64,000 nucleotides of DNA from Sipunculus nudus. Taxonomy: Eukaryota; Annelida; Sipuncula; Golfingiida; Sipunculidae. A model generated the notes under the pieces. The model searched no databases, was not told the origin of the DNA, and saw only the letters and a list, made by a program, of their open reading frames with translations. Positions within the stretch are counted from its first letter, which is position 1, and each line of letters opens with the position of its first letter. The position numbers and the translations under genes were made by a program. Shown one piece after another: positions 46,905-58,235 of the stretch. Location of the stretch: the NCBI GenBank assembly GCA_026874595.1, contig CM049320.1, forward strand, positions 7,629,464 to 7,693,463, written 5' to 3'.

Positions 46905-47060
46905 AGGGCCCCCGGCCAACATGATACGACAGGTCATTGCTGGTCCATATCGTAAATGCAGCACGTGACCATTCCTCAGTGACGCACGTGGGCTCGATGA
47001 AAACGGAGTCAATGACGTTGGTTCTCGTGACGTAACTGTGTTACGCGAAACAGAGCCACG
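46905..47060. promoter_or_regulatory. GC-rich block with CACGTG and TGACGT words
   Basis: Within 156 bases are CAGCACGTGACC, ACGCACGTGGGC, CAATGACGTTGG and CGTGACGTAACTG, resembling E-box (CACGTG) and CRE (TGACGT) sites. No gene start was identified next to it. It could be a promoter or enhancer, or simply part of an unrecognised repeat. Confidence 0.25.
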
Positions 47061-47485
47061 GAATGAAACCGATAACATACTTTGATGTGTGAAGATGCTG
47101 GTACTTACGGGTGCTCTGTTAAAGTGTATTACATGGGTACTGGCTGAATAGAATGACAGTGTACGGCTAATTGTGTTTATAACATGGATCACTATTATAA
47201 ATATATTAAGGAGCGAGGTGTCAGGTATTGTTCCCTGTTTGTCTTCAGAAAGCCTTTTCGTTCCTCGGGCTTTAGGTCGAAACGCCAGATACTAGCCGGT
47301 AAATTATATGTAAGTACCACACACAACAATGTTGATATAGACAAAAAAAAGAAAAAATAATTTAGAGTTATTGTACATATGTTGGACATATGTAGTTTTT
47401 CGTCCGACTGATTGACCTTGTTTATGGTGTGATCTTGGCGACACAGGGTAACCAGAAAAGAAAAAGAAAAAAACAAATTACGCCC

Positions 47486-47905
47486 GTGGTTCCGGCTTCT
47501 ATGGCTCATGGGTAGGGCACAGGATCAAAGCCGGGAGGTGGTGAGTTCAAATCTCAGCCGAGGAGCGGTTGGATTTTCACGGTTGGACCCCACTTAGGGT
47601 GAGCGCTCTGCAGGCTTAATGGGAAGGCTGTACCCAACAGCCGTGTATCACTCGCTAACCAGTACGTCTTTGGGAGGTTCTTCGGTCTTATGACCCAGTA
47701 ATTGGGCTAATTACCAACCCAGGACCTGCAGGTGCGGTAGACACCGGACCTAGGTGTCACCAGGAAATAAAAAAAAAGACAATGACAGGATACGAGTGCT
47801 ACCGCCCTTTCACGTAGTCCAAACCGGAATGGAACTCTGCAGATGTAAATATCTAGATTATAAATTAGATGAGTCAATAATAAAAAATTGGAGGCAGTAA
47901 CTTCA
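47486..47905 (+). mobile_element. tRNA-derived SINE, family 1, copy B
   Basis: The head CGGCTTCTATGGCTCATGGG has an A-box-like start and GTGAGTTCAAATCTCAGCCG a B-box. The body (GGGTGAGCGCTCTGCAGGCT, CCAACCCAGGACCTGCAGG) and tail (AAACCGGAATGGAACTCTGC, TTGGAGGCAGTAACTTC) match copy A. Most complete copy in the window. Confidence 0.8.
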
Positions 47906-48423
47906 AAAAGCAAAAATCTTAAATAAATTACTCCCCGTGGTTATTTCGTTTTTCTTTACAGCCTAGCGAAGACAAGATAAGGTACGTGATACTTGGGTAC
48001 ACCCTTGAGTAAAAAATTTGTGCTATGTCTATACTTCATATAAGTGAGAGTCTAATTTAAATAGCCTGATTTTATAAGATATCAAATTCATATTCTAATA
48101 GACAACAGTTTGAACCAGTGTGACCATGATACTATTTGTTTGACCATTTGTACAAACAAATTACATTGAACCATTAACATAGGGTATGATCAATTGATTT
48201 CAGAGGGACAATTACAATTTATATGAAGCAGCTTTGCTGAAAGATGGTGTTATTTGGCGATGGATCCTTGAATTGGTCAGTTCCCCGTTTTTCTTTGTTT
48301 AAGTATAATTTCATATTGTACATGAGTCTTTGCAAGTGATCTATGATTAAATCATTGTCAGCATGTTCAACATGTATCTTTTCTGAAAAAAAAATAACAC
48401 TATGCTAACAATGTTCTGCAACG

Positions 48424-48429
48424 TTTATT
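48424..48429 (-). terminator. Candidate polyadenylation signal of the protease homologue
   Basis: AATAAA on the minus strand, about 110 bases after the TGA stop at 48540. Position and perfect match make it a plausible signal; the cleavage site is not visible. Confidence 0.45.
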
Positions 48430-48539
48430 GTACTTTTGTGCAAATACACAGTATATAGTACACAATATAGTATTTCAACTATTTTTTACTGGAAATCTCT
48501 ACAGTTATATGAACTGGAAATTGGGTCAGCCAAATTAAT

Positions 48540-48707
48540 TCAGCAGTTGCACTTGTTTTTTATCCAGCTCAAGTAGGGAATGACGTCGGTATATCCGAAA
48601 ATCACGGTTTTCTGGACGCACCAACTGGGAGCCCAACTGGACACGCCCACTACGTGCCATAGCTTTTTGTAGTCATCTTGGCAGAGGATCGGCCCACCGG
48701 CGTCACC
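48540..48707 (-). CDS. Protease homologue exon g (nucleophile position, stop)
   Basis: The exon reads [32 protein letters not shown] and [17 protein letters not shown], ending in TGA. The first codons GGT GAC GCC GGT GGG show Ala in place of the catalytic Ser. VVGVSSW and the C-terminal helix VIPYLSWIK are normal for the fold. Acceptor TTACCAG. Confidence 0.95.
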   Translation of the reverse strand, partial: GDAGGPILCQDDYKKLWHVVGVSSWAPSWCVQKTVIFGYTDVIPYLSWIKNKCNC

Positions 48708-48731
48708 CTGGTAACAAGTAAATAACATAAA

Positions 48732-48789
<58 letters not shown>

Positions 48790-51700
48790 TCTGAGAGAGC
48801 ACAGGGAAGCCAGGTCATTCCACAACTACTTAACACCTGACCCCGAGTGGAATGCCCCTTGATTTCCCATTGAAAACCTGTTGACATCGTGACTGCGTGA
48901 CAAAAGTTGACAGAGACATTGAAGAACCATTGTAGACCGAAAGGTGTGTAAAACGGACGTATTATTCTTCACTAAAATGGGCCCATTTTCTTCTGGAGGC
49001 ATATAAACGACTAGCTAGTAGAACAAACACACACATACAAACCCACACACAAACAGAAATGTTGGCATACGCTCCTGGTTTTAATTTTAAATTCACCTTA
49101 AAGCAAAACTCTCTTTTTTTCTCATGTGGGGGGAATGCGTCTACTACTACTTACCATACATACTTGACCTCCCCCCGGTGCATACACGCAGAAAGTGTTC
49201 CCCGTCTCTACCAATTCCTTATAAGGAGTGCCTAAGCTGGCACAACCGTTGTCCGGCAAAATGGTGGCTTTGATCTCCCGCTGGACGTCGCTAACAGCAC
49301 CTGGAATATATGTCATTGAAATATACCTATATATTGATAACATTGTTCCAATTATTCTACATTTAATCGCCATGTCTTGGATTACTGCTGGGAGCAACCG
49401 GTCAATCAAAGATGATCCGTGAGGATACGAGTAAACTAATTCTGGAAGGAGTTTTAATACAGAAATTTAAGCTTGAATGTTACTTATTACAAATCCACTA
49501 ATCAGACTCTATCTTTATACCACACCATATAAATAATATACCATTTAATTGAATTTAAAAGCATTGGTTATCAGTACTTTTCCTCACACCTTAATCGTAC
49601 TGATAACTTAAATGTATTATTTCTAGTAAAGTAATGTGTACAGCTAGCTGAATAATCTATGTGAAAAGATAATATATTTATTCTTCGGGAAGGCAGACAA
49701 AATCAAACAATGGCCAGTTTCACCTAAAGGCTTAGAAGCAATTTATTGGTATGCTTTGGAAATGTTTATTATAAAACAAGTATCTAAGATACAAGGTATT
49801 TAGATCACTACCAGAAGAAAGCGGTTCTACATAAAGATAGATATTGCAAAGTGTTAAATATATACATGTATATACATTTGCTGATTATTTATATTTTAAT
49901 TATTTTAAGTATAAATGAAGATTTATCATTTAGTGTAACTGGGGAGAAATGAGGAAAATTTGTGTATTAAAAAAACGTTACATGTACCGTCGATTCCTTG
50001 GTGATAACACGTTGGACACCACATACACTGGAAACGTAACAACTTTAGCATAGGCAGAGCAGACCGAGCAGTGCTGACATCTGTTTGATCAACCATGTAC
50101 TAACAGAACAATTGTAACCGCGCAGATGTAAGTGTCAAGCAATAAAAAATCAAACTATGTAGAAATTGATGTGATTTTTTTTTTCAATATAACCCTGGTA
50201 AGGGATATGAAATTTATTGGATATTTGACAGCTACTTATTTGCGTACTTATTTGCTTTACACTTGATTAACCAGGGAGGGGTCCTTAAGATGTGTGAGAT
50301 GTTCTTCTGCTACATCCATTGGTAGGATTCCGTGGCACCGTTTATAGTTACAATGTAATAATTTGGATCCCGCAGAAGGATAAGAGGCAGGGGTTACGGA
50401 TGACCTAGTCAGTGAGTAGGATCAAAGCTACTCTCGCAGAGTGTTGGGCTTGATCGCACTGTCCCTGCCCTTTCGACGGCTTTACGTTATGGGTTTGCTC
50501 AAATGGTTAGGTTGATGAATACTCTGCCTATGAACATGTATTATCTTTCGGAAAAGCCACTATTTAAGTTAACAGAGAAATAACTTAAGCGTGATGTACA
50601 AATGAGAGGCAATCATCAACTCCCTTTGGCGCATTAGCGCATATTAGGGATTTACTGAAATCACTTATCATGTCATCAATGTGTGATCCACCACAGAGGA
50701 TCCGGATGTAGATACGTCTCTCGCATCATTGAATCACGTTTTATTTCACATACTGCAGTGACAAACAAAAGTAGTGGCCCACCATGTCTATAAGATGCCT
50801 GCCATCCAGCTGTTGACACTATAGGATCAACATAATTAATAAACGTAAAAACGTACCTCCTTTAGACGTGGCTCCCCATCCAACGACATGACAGTTCTGG
50901 AAGGTCTGACTGGCCGAAGGAAGACATACTGGCAATACCGTAGACTTCAGATCGGCGGGTTCGTTCAGCCGTATGAGTGCAATGTCGTTGGCTACGCTGG
51001 AATTTAATGTTGTTATAATTAAACAAAGGTGTTAATATGTGATAATATATAATATATGACAACTTATATAGAAAGAAGCAGGAGTACCAGAGATGGGTAC
51101 ACTAAAGTCTTTTAATCACTTGATCAACAGCACTTCATAATAGACGGTAATAAAAAAAAAGAACAGAAAAAAAGTATTAACTCTAATATTATCTGTTATC
51201 TATTAGATTGCAAATGTGCAGAAAATGAATAAAAAGTCTGTTTTAAAACATGTAGTCCTTAAAATATGATGCTAAGTTATATGACATACTACTACTACTG
51301 GGTCATAGCCGATACATATAGCCCCCCATAGTAACCTAATTTCGACCTAAGTAAAGGATCTGTCAATAATTCTATAGAATTTAAAGTGTTAAAACATTCG
51401 ATTTGCATACAAATATGTAGGAAATAAAAATTACTCGAACTTTAGCCGTCTTTGAGAAAACTCTTAATTCAGAGTTGCTCAAATTTGTGTTTCGCCTCGT
51501 AAGTCAGTTATATCCAAACACGTTATAAATGAGGCCTATTTAATTTTATAAACCAACCCAGAATATGTTGGCCTGCTCTCAATGGCCCTCTCAACAATGC
51601 TTAAAACCCTTAGTTTGCCCTGTACCTCGCAGAATATTTGCCACTTTGATCTGTCTTAAGATTTTCCCATACTCTCTCAGGATATTAAGGTTCTACGGTT

Positions 51701-54700
51701 AGCGCTTGCACCCTGACGAAGAGCAGCCGCAAGAACAGACGGGCTTACGACGGAGAAGGGGGATCGTTCTAACATAGACAGATGAGCTACAAAAATAATT
51801 AGAGAAAAATGATGTTTAAAACCAGGTAGATATAGTAATATCTATTTATGTTCGGCTAGTTATGCGAATTCTTTGGGTAAAACTATAAATATTAAAACCA
51901 AAACCAAAAAGCTGAAGTAGAATAATTCATATATTAATATGCTTCGTGCGACTTTGAAAAGTACTAGATTTTCATCAGTGAGAGAGGTTGCTCACTGGTA
52001 GCTAACTACAGGTAGCCCCACTTTGCCAGGCTATACATGCAGCAGTGGCCCACCATAGGCTCTATACACGTTGGCCTACTAGAGAAACTGGTGGAGAACC
52101 AAAATGTGGCCAAGGAAGAATTATTTTTTGTGTTATTATGAAGTTTCCTAGCTAAAGAAACCAAAGAACCCACAAATAGTGCGATAAAGAGCGAAATGGA
52201 GAAAAAAATGTGTTTTATTCACATATATTATCACCTGCAGATGACAACTGGCCTATTTTGTTAAACGAAAATTGTAGCTATTGTCTTACTCACAAAATGT
52301 TTTTTGAATTAGTGATAATATTTTAGGTATAAGGCGACGGCTTTACACTTTACATAAACAAGATGATCGAAAAGGCTTAATTATAACATGTACTGCACAT
52401 CACGTGGACGGAATCACAGAAATACGACTCTACTGGTTAGGGATTCTTAGATTAAAATTCTTAACCCCACAATGCACCGGGGCTTCTAAATACAACATCG
52501 GCGTAGGTAAAAATGTCGTGAAGAACGCAATTTTGTCCGTTCAAGTGTGTTGGATAAGCATTGATTCAAAGGAAATTACATAAACATGGGTGTTTTTTTT
52601 GTTGGTAAGGAATATACGGAAGTAATATTTTAGAAGAAATTCGTTTCAAGTTGAACGACCTCGAGCGGAAAGAGGCAGTTAAAAGACTCACTAGAAAGGA
52701 TTTGTTTTCTTGATGTAGTCTCCTCTGATAATAATACTCCTTGCCTTCCTCTTCTGACGTGAAGGTTCGCTTATGGAGTGATCCAGGCTTCCAAGCCATA
52801 TTTCAAGGCTTTCCTTTGCTCTGTATGGAGAAAAGGTGTATCTTTAACAGTACATGTATTTAATTCTAGAGTAAAATCATGACGGAGCAAAATCCTTTTT
52901 TGAATACATTTAATTCTAAACACTTGGATTTCGTTCAGATATCGCCTCCTTTAGAAGGCCACTCATCATAGGGGACCCGACAAGATACCACCTGCAGTCA
53001 TAAAGTAATGTAATAGTTACATATTTTGCATCATATAAATGCAAACATGTGAAATCATGTTAATAGGTTATTTCGGGAGCATCAAAATGCAAAGTCCCAT
53101 GGCTGTATCTTTTGAAGATAATTCCATCAAACATAGCGTTGATAATGACATGAAAACTAGAGTCTAAATGTTTTCTGACAGATCCAGGAATTAGCAGAAA
53201 ATTCACTAACCCTCACAAGGATAAGGTAACCACACGTACCAACCATATAATTAATGTATCTGCCAAATTCGGTAAGGGTCGGTGCATAATTGAGTGATCA
53301 TGTCTTAAAAGGTTCATTCGGGCAATTGTTCTAATTAATTAAATTTATGTTTAAACTATTTATATGGCAGATACAGTATGTCTATTTTACCTTTTTTATC
53401 GCCGCCAGGCGGCGTGAGGTATATACTTTACCCTTGGTTTGTCCAAGGAGTTAAAAGGGATGGATTATCAAGTGAGAGTCTGGCCGTGTCGGATGTTGCT
53501 GACGGGGGTCATAAAACTCGCTGCTCTAAGGCACAAAGAAATGCCGCTAATAAGCCCGGTGCCAATTGATACAGCGCGAGATACCCCCTTCGGCGTGACT
53601 TCGGAACAGCTCATTATAGTACCGATATTTTTATAAATATTGTGAAAAGGATGAGTAAGTTTCTCCCCAATTTTATCTCCGTAGTATTTAATATAAATCT
53701 TAAAACAATCATAAGTTTGAACACCATATTTTCATATGTGTTGGAAACGTGTGTGAAGCTGTCGTTGCTAATGACGCCTGAGCTATAGCTTGGCTGCGGT
53801 AAATATGGGGACTGTCTAAAACGCGGAGAATCCGCGGAGAGATGGAGAATTCGCGGAGAATTCGTGGAGAATCTGCGGCGAGTTTGTATATCAATGATAC
53901 TTTAAAATACTATTAGAATGTTAGTTTGAGTTGAAATCCGCTGTCCGTTGTCCGCAGTAGTGAGGTGTCCGCCTTATAGAGGGATTTTGAAGGGAATTAA
54001 CTATATTGTCCGTTATAGCCATGCAGTTGTCCGCCTTATTGAGGCGTCCGTTAGACCAGTTTTACACTTTACCAGAGACCACTGTACACTTTAAAATCTC
54101 AAACTATATTACTCTTAACATAAACTCCTTGGTTTGTCTATCGGCAGATTTAAGCAAACAGTTATGACCATATACTCTAGGAATTTTGGACTCGAAAACA
54201 TACAGGAAATAATCCTACGAAAGTTTGGAGATCATTTGGATCACCATGAAAACAAATCAATGGAATCAGTCCTATTAATCAGTTGTATAGTAACGGCTAT
54301 TTTTTAGAGATATTAATCAATATTATCTGGCGGCTTTCTTCTGGAGGTGACCTGGGAACAGGTCGTTGAACCGACAACAGCTTGTGTTGTCTCACGTAAA
54401 TACATAATATCATAAATTATGGTATAACGCATAACGGAGGACCAGCATTTTTGTTTATCCCCAATACACTTTCTGTGTTTAATTTCACTTCATCTTGTCA
54501 GTTTTTTTTTACTGATGAATAAAGTTCCTTACTTATCTTTGACGCAATGCGCTGTCGTCAGCACCCATTCTCGAGCAATGAGAACCCCGCCACAATAATG
54601 TCCCGTTTTTTTAGTTCTCAGCGACACCTGATATTAGAAAAGTTTAATTATCATTCGAGGGAAGTGATAAAGATATTAGAAACATTAAAAAAATAATTAA

Positions 54701-54949
54701 GATTCCATGGCCAGCTGTATATAAAATTTTAATATATATTAATTGTAATAAAATAGGCTATTTAACTTAACTTCGTGTGCATTGAAGCTGCAAATTAGTT
54801 GCTTTATCTTTATTTTTTAATCATATTGGAAGCTAATAAATATTCCATAACTAAGTTAACTTAAACACAACAAGTAATTATATTTGTTTTTGTCAGTATA
54901 TGTTTTACTGCAGTGAAAGTGTTTGAAATATGTTACTTTGCTTTGCGGC

Positions 54950-55010
<61 letters not shown>

Positions 55011-58000
55011 TCATCTCTGAATACATTGATGATCCTGTATTGAGCATGAAGTCACATTGATATCGTCATACATAAATATAACAGCAATGGCAGCCAGTAC
55101 ACATGGTCAACCAATAGTATTAAAGGACTATAATAGTCAACGCAATATATATTAAGGTATACCTATCATACCAGACGAAGGATATATTGTGCTATCCGAA
55201 AGTTAGGATCATTAACGTACTTAAGTCTACAGAATAGCGTCATGTATACAACACTATTATGTAATATAGAGTTATGAAAATGAAATGTTTTAAATACTTA
55301 TGGGCATGATGTATGTGTTATATTCGAGCTTACCATCCAAGGCCACTTTCGAACATCAGACACATCTTGTCCTCCAGTTAAAAACCCTTCTATGTAAGCA
55401 GGTTTTCCACAGTCTTTGTGAAAAAAGAAACATATTTCATAATCTCATCGAGACCGTGTCTGACTCTCTGCTTAGATTCGCAATATAAATAATACAGAAA
55501 ACATCACTAAGACATACAAAAAAGCAGACAGAAATATCTGTAAAAATATCAATACAGAAGCCAAAGAAATAGCCGGTTCCCTTAACCTAGCAGACCGCAT
55601 CGAAGTCATGGCCGAGCGCAATGCTTACATTACTTTGAAAGACCACAAGGATAATTTTGAACAAAACCCCAAGTGCAGATTGATTAATCCAGCAAAATCT
55701 GAAATAGGTATCATTAGCAAAAAGCACTTGGAAAAAATTAATAGCCAACTGAGACTGAAAACCAAACTCAACCAGTGGCAAAATACCGCGCAGGTAATAT
55801 CTTGGTTCAAGAAATTGAAGCTGAAACAAAAATCTAAGTTCATAAAGTTTGATATTGTTGACTTTTACCCCTCGATCACAGAAGATCTTCTCATGAAAGC
55901 CCTCAAATTTGCCAAAACCATGGTCTCCATTCCAGAGGATGTTATCAAAACCATCCTGCACAGCAGGAAAAGCTTACTGTTTAGCAACGGTAACACCTGG
56001 GTGAAAAAAGATCACACTAGTTTTGACGTCACCATGGGCAGTTTTGATGGCGCTGAAGTATGCGAAATTGTTGGTTTATACATCCTAGATATGTTGAAAA
56101 AGGAATTTGGTGTAAATGCTCTAGGCCTGTATCGTGATGACGGTTTAGGTTGTTTCCCCAACATGTCTGGACCCAAAGCAGACAGCACCCGTAAGAAAAT
56201 GATCAAACTCTTTTCCAATGTTGGGTTAAAGATAACCATTGAAACTAACCTGACCTGCACAGATTTCTTAGACGTAACATTTGACCTCCAAAATGACGTC
56301 TTCTACCCTTACAGAAAACCGAACAATGACCCTCTCTATATCCACGCACAATCCAATCACCCCCCAGCTATCATTAGGCAGATACCTATGATGATCAGTA
56401 AACGTGTTTCTGACAACTCCTGCAATAAAGAGCTATTTATGAAACCGTGAAACAGTCTGTTGTGAATTAACAGTGTTGTTTTTCTTCAGAGTTATATATA
56501 TATATATATATATTTGGCACAGACCATTCCTGGATACCTTTAACGTGATTTTGTAAAAACAAAGCTGTCAAATAACTTTATATATCAAGTTTATTACTTA
56601 GAAATGGAATTTCACCATATACAGTGAACTCCCGACCACCCCGCTAACACGACCACTGTTCTTGGTCCCAGAATTGTCTTATATAAATTATCATATAAAA
56701 AACTTCGGTAACACGACCACCCCGCTATCAGGACTAACGACCACCTTCTTTTGGTCCGGACCTTCACATAAGCCCCCGTATCACGACCACTGGCCAGTGG
56801 CGACCGCGACCCATTGAGCAGATGACACGCTTGACTTAGATAATAGCCCGTAATTAATTAGCCGTATCACGACCACTGGCCCGTGGCGACCGCGGCCCGT
56901 TGAGCAGGTGACACGCTCATCGCCCAGCTCGGACTTAGATAATACCCCGTGATTAATTAGCCGTGCACGTGGGAAAGCCCGCTTTCATCTGCCCAGCCAT
57001 GGTTAGGCGTGTTTATGATGCCGCCCCGCCTTCTAGCAAAACTTAACACATCAATAGATATTGTACTCCATGGACCGTTATATTGTTTCTTGAGTACGGC
57101 TGTAAGATAAACATTTAACATACTGAGCAAAAAGGAGTTTGGCAAACATGACTGACATCACACGCTTACAGTCAGGTGAGTAAAGTAAAACGGTGACAAA
57201 TCACATTTCAATGATCAAGCAGGAACCATATAAAAACCACTTAGAATTTGATGTATTCATTCTGTTCTCACAACGTTTTCGACACCAGACCATCTTCGTG
57301 TAATTCTCTGTATAATCTGGGATGACACAAGTTAGTTCCCATACCTTTGCTGATGATTTTATCATGGTCATTGTTTAGTTATTCATTAATATTATACGTG
57401 TATTATACGTGTATGTTCTTGCGTTTGTGTGCATGAATTCACGTATGTATGCATGTATGTGTGTATAGATGTGTGTGCAGATTTTTTTAACTTATTTATT
57501 TTACATGGAAAGTACAAATAGTTATTTCGACTAATCGTGGCAATCTCCATGGATCAGATGCTGAGATCGGTAGTCTAAGAGGATGGAGGGGACCGGAGAA
57601 CTCGGCGAAACCACCGGCCTTGGACAAGGCACCTACAACCCACCTTCATAGCCACACCGGGGATCGAACCCGGATCGCAGGCGGAGATAGCCGAGCGTTT
57701 TACCACTCGACTGTCCATTCATGGGTTTGTATATCCCTGCTCCCTCAGAGAGAAATGAATCATTTTATTACTTTTTAATTATTTATTTGCTTAATGCATT
57801 ATCTTGATGTTGCTGTTGTGTAATCACTTCCACGGACCTCCCCTAGCCCGGTAATCGAAATAGGATCGCCAGGAGAGAGCGCAGATCTTGCGAAATGAAA
57901 ATAATCAATTTCAGGCAAGTTTTTTTTTATAATACTTTTATTCACATAATTTGATTGATACATAACACATAAACAAGCTCACTTGAAAACAGAAAGTACT

Positions 58001-58235
58001 GTATGCAACACTAATTCGATATCAAAATTCTGTTGATATTCAAAATAGTTATTTTTCAGCCTAACCCCATCCCACCCATTAACAGAATAACAAATTCCCC
58101 TGAATAAATACAAATAATAGACTACTAATGTATTATTCTTAAGAGCCATACATGAGAGATTCAAACTTACTTGCGTTAGCTGTCCTGAGCATCAATAGAA
58201 CCAAAGGAGCACCTAACACGACGGCTCTGAATAAA
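48540..58235 (-). CDS. Secreted serine protease homologue (S1 fold, catalytic Ser replaced by Ala)
   Basis: Seven exons on the minus strand join in phase: 58171-58235, 55334-55413, 54533-54627, 52692-52820, 50857-50996, 49155-49300 and 48540-48707. They give 273 residues plus an unknown N-terminal start (numbering from the first full codon). A hydrophobic signal segment is followed by NCGKPAY and a chymotrypsin fold: [19 protein letters not shown] with His75, NDIALIRL with Asp127, VVGWGAT, and [10 protein letters not shown]. The nucleophile Ser of GDSGGP is Ala221 (GCC codon). The residue that sets trypsin specificity is Gln215 rather than Asp. The start of the catalytic domain is LTGG rather than IVGG, with no Arg or Lys before it. 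Cysteines for the usual disulfides are kept. Inference: a secreted non-catalytic homologue acting as cofactor, decoy or binding protein. The initiator exon is missing. Confidence 0.88.
48734..48790. repeat. (TA)n microsatellite
   Basis: TA tract in the last intron of the protease homologue, about 25 bases upstream (minus sense) of exon g. Confidence 0.95.
49155..49300 (-). CDS. Protease homologue exon f (specificity pocket)
   Basis: The exon reads [40 protein letters not shown] and APGGGQVCM. The last part aligns with the family's CAGYxxGGxDACQ, placing Gln215 at the usual Asp of the S1 pocket. Acceptor ATTCCAG, donor ATG|GTAAGT, phase 1 in, 0 out. Confidence 0.93.
49301..50856. other. Protease homologue intron, nothing recognised
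   Basis: AT-rich intron between exons e and f with no recognised repeat or exon. Confidence 0.5.
50857..50996 (-). CDS. Protease homologue exon e (catalytic Asp)
   Basis: The exon reads [32 protein letters not shown] and [14 protein letters not shown]. Asp127 in NDIAL is the catalytic Asp. VCLP and CHVVGWG are family landmarks. Acceptor ATTCCAG, donor GGAG|GTACGT, phase 2 in, 1 out. Confidence 0.94.
50997..52691. other. Protease homologue intron, nothing recognised
   Basis: Intron between exons d and e. No exon or named repeat was seen. Confidence 0.5.
52692..52820 (-). CDS. Protease homologue exon d
   Basis: This exon was found because His and Asp exons must be separated by about 45 residues and the missing piece had to be phase 2 to phase 2. 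The sequence [34 protein letters not shown] and [10 protein letters not shown] supplies it: LGSLDH matches the usual LGxHD, and NPFY before VANDIAL matches HPxY..NDIAL. Acceptor CATACAG, donor TTTCTA|GTGAGT, 43 codons. The basic run RQKRKARS is unusual for this loop. Confidence 0.85.
52821..54532. other. Protease homologue intron with degenerate MITE traces
   Basis: Intron between exons c and d. 53935-54095 has repeated GTCCGTTGTCCGC, GTCCGCCTTATAG and GTCCGTTATAGCC words ending ACCAGAGACCACTGTACA, resembling AGTGGAACCTC-type MITEs. A second repeat, AGAATCCGCGGAGA / GAATTCGCGGAGAATTCGTG, lies at 53822-53880. Confidence 0.45.
54533..54627 (-). CDS. Protease homologue exon c (catalytic His)
   Basis: The exon reads [20 protein letters not shown] and [16 protein letters not shown] with His75 is the conserved catalytic His block, and the two cysteines form the first loop disulfide. 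Acceptor ATATCAG, donor GATAA|GTAAGG, phase 0 in, 2 out. Confidence 0.93.
54952..55007. repeat. (TA)n microsatellite
   Basis: Uninterrupted TA in the intron between exons b and c of the protease homologue. Confidence 0.95.
55334..55413 (-). CDS. Protease homologue exon b (activation region)
   Basis: The exon reads [20 protein letters not shown] and VRKWPWM. The first Cys is the one that usually tethers the propeptide to the catalytic domain. LTGGQD stands where IVGG(Q/E) normally does, and the preceding residues are IEGF, with no basic residue to be cut by a trypsin-like activator. Acceptor CACAAAG, donor ATG|GTAAGC, phase 1 in, 0 out. Confidence 0.88.
55475..56450 (+). pseudogene. Reverse transcriptase fragment, retroelement of unassigned family
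   Basis: One long frame, opposite in sense to the protease homologue and inside its intron, encodes a reverse transcriptase core. Counting from Met at 55608: ALIGNED-type start motif [10 protein letters not shown] with CRLINPAK at 8-30, FDIVDFYPS (Asp82, Asp85) at 81-89, MGSFDGAE at 143-150, the catalytic YRDD at 175-178, and DFLDVTFDL at 219-227. The frame extends upstream of the Met to 55475 ([13 protein letters not shown]) without a start. It stops after KELFMKP at 56450, earlier than expected. No endonuclease, integrase or RNase H is attached. Motif layout (FLDV after YxDD) is closest to Penelope-like elements, but that placement is tentative. A 5'- and 3'-truncated dead copy, yet with no internal stop. 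Confidence 0.82.
56620..56965. repeat. GACCACCCCGCTA-type degenerate repeat
   Basis: It starts ATATACAGTGAACTCCCGAC and contains several CACGACCACTGGCC and CGACCACCCCGCTA words and an internal duplication (GACCGCGACCCATTGAGCAG at 56800, GACCGCGGCCCGTTGAGCAG at 56888). The CAGTGNACTCC start resembles Tc1/mariner-type MITEs. Confidence 0.5.
57487..57716 (-). mobile_element. tRNA-derived SINE, family 2, copy 2
   Basis: On the minus strand: GACAGTCGAGTGGTAAAACG, CTCGGCTATCTCCGC, GGGTTCGATCCCCGGTGTGG, then TCCAAGGCCGGTGGTTTCGC and an AT-rich tail. It matches the nested copy at 34449-34685 along its length. Confidence 0.8.
58171..58235 (-). CDS. Protease homologue exon a (signal peptide, start incomplete)
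   Basis: Minus-strand sequence between acceptor CTTGCAG and donor GCAA|GTAAGT reads [20 protein letters not shown] and A, a typical signal core with an A-N-A end. It leaves in phase 1, which joins the next exon to give Asn-Cys-Gly. An internal Met exists, but starting there would leave almost no signal peptide, so the true start is probably in an upstream exon not identified between 58236 and the right edge. Confidence 0.6.

Noticed and set aside
58189-58191. ATG inside exon a as start of the protease homologue
   Set aside because: It would leave only seven residues before the first Cys-containing exon and no signal peptide.
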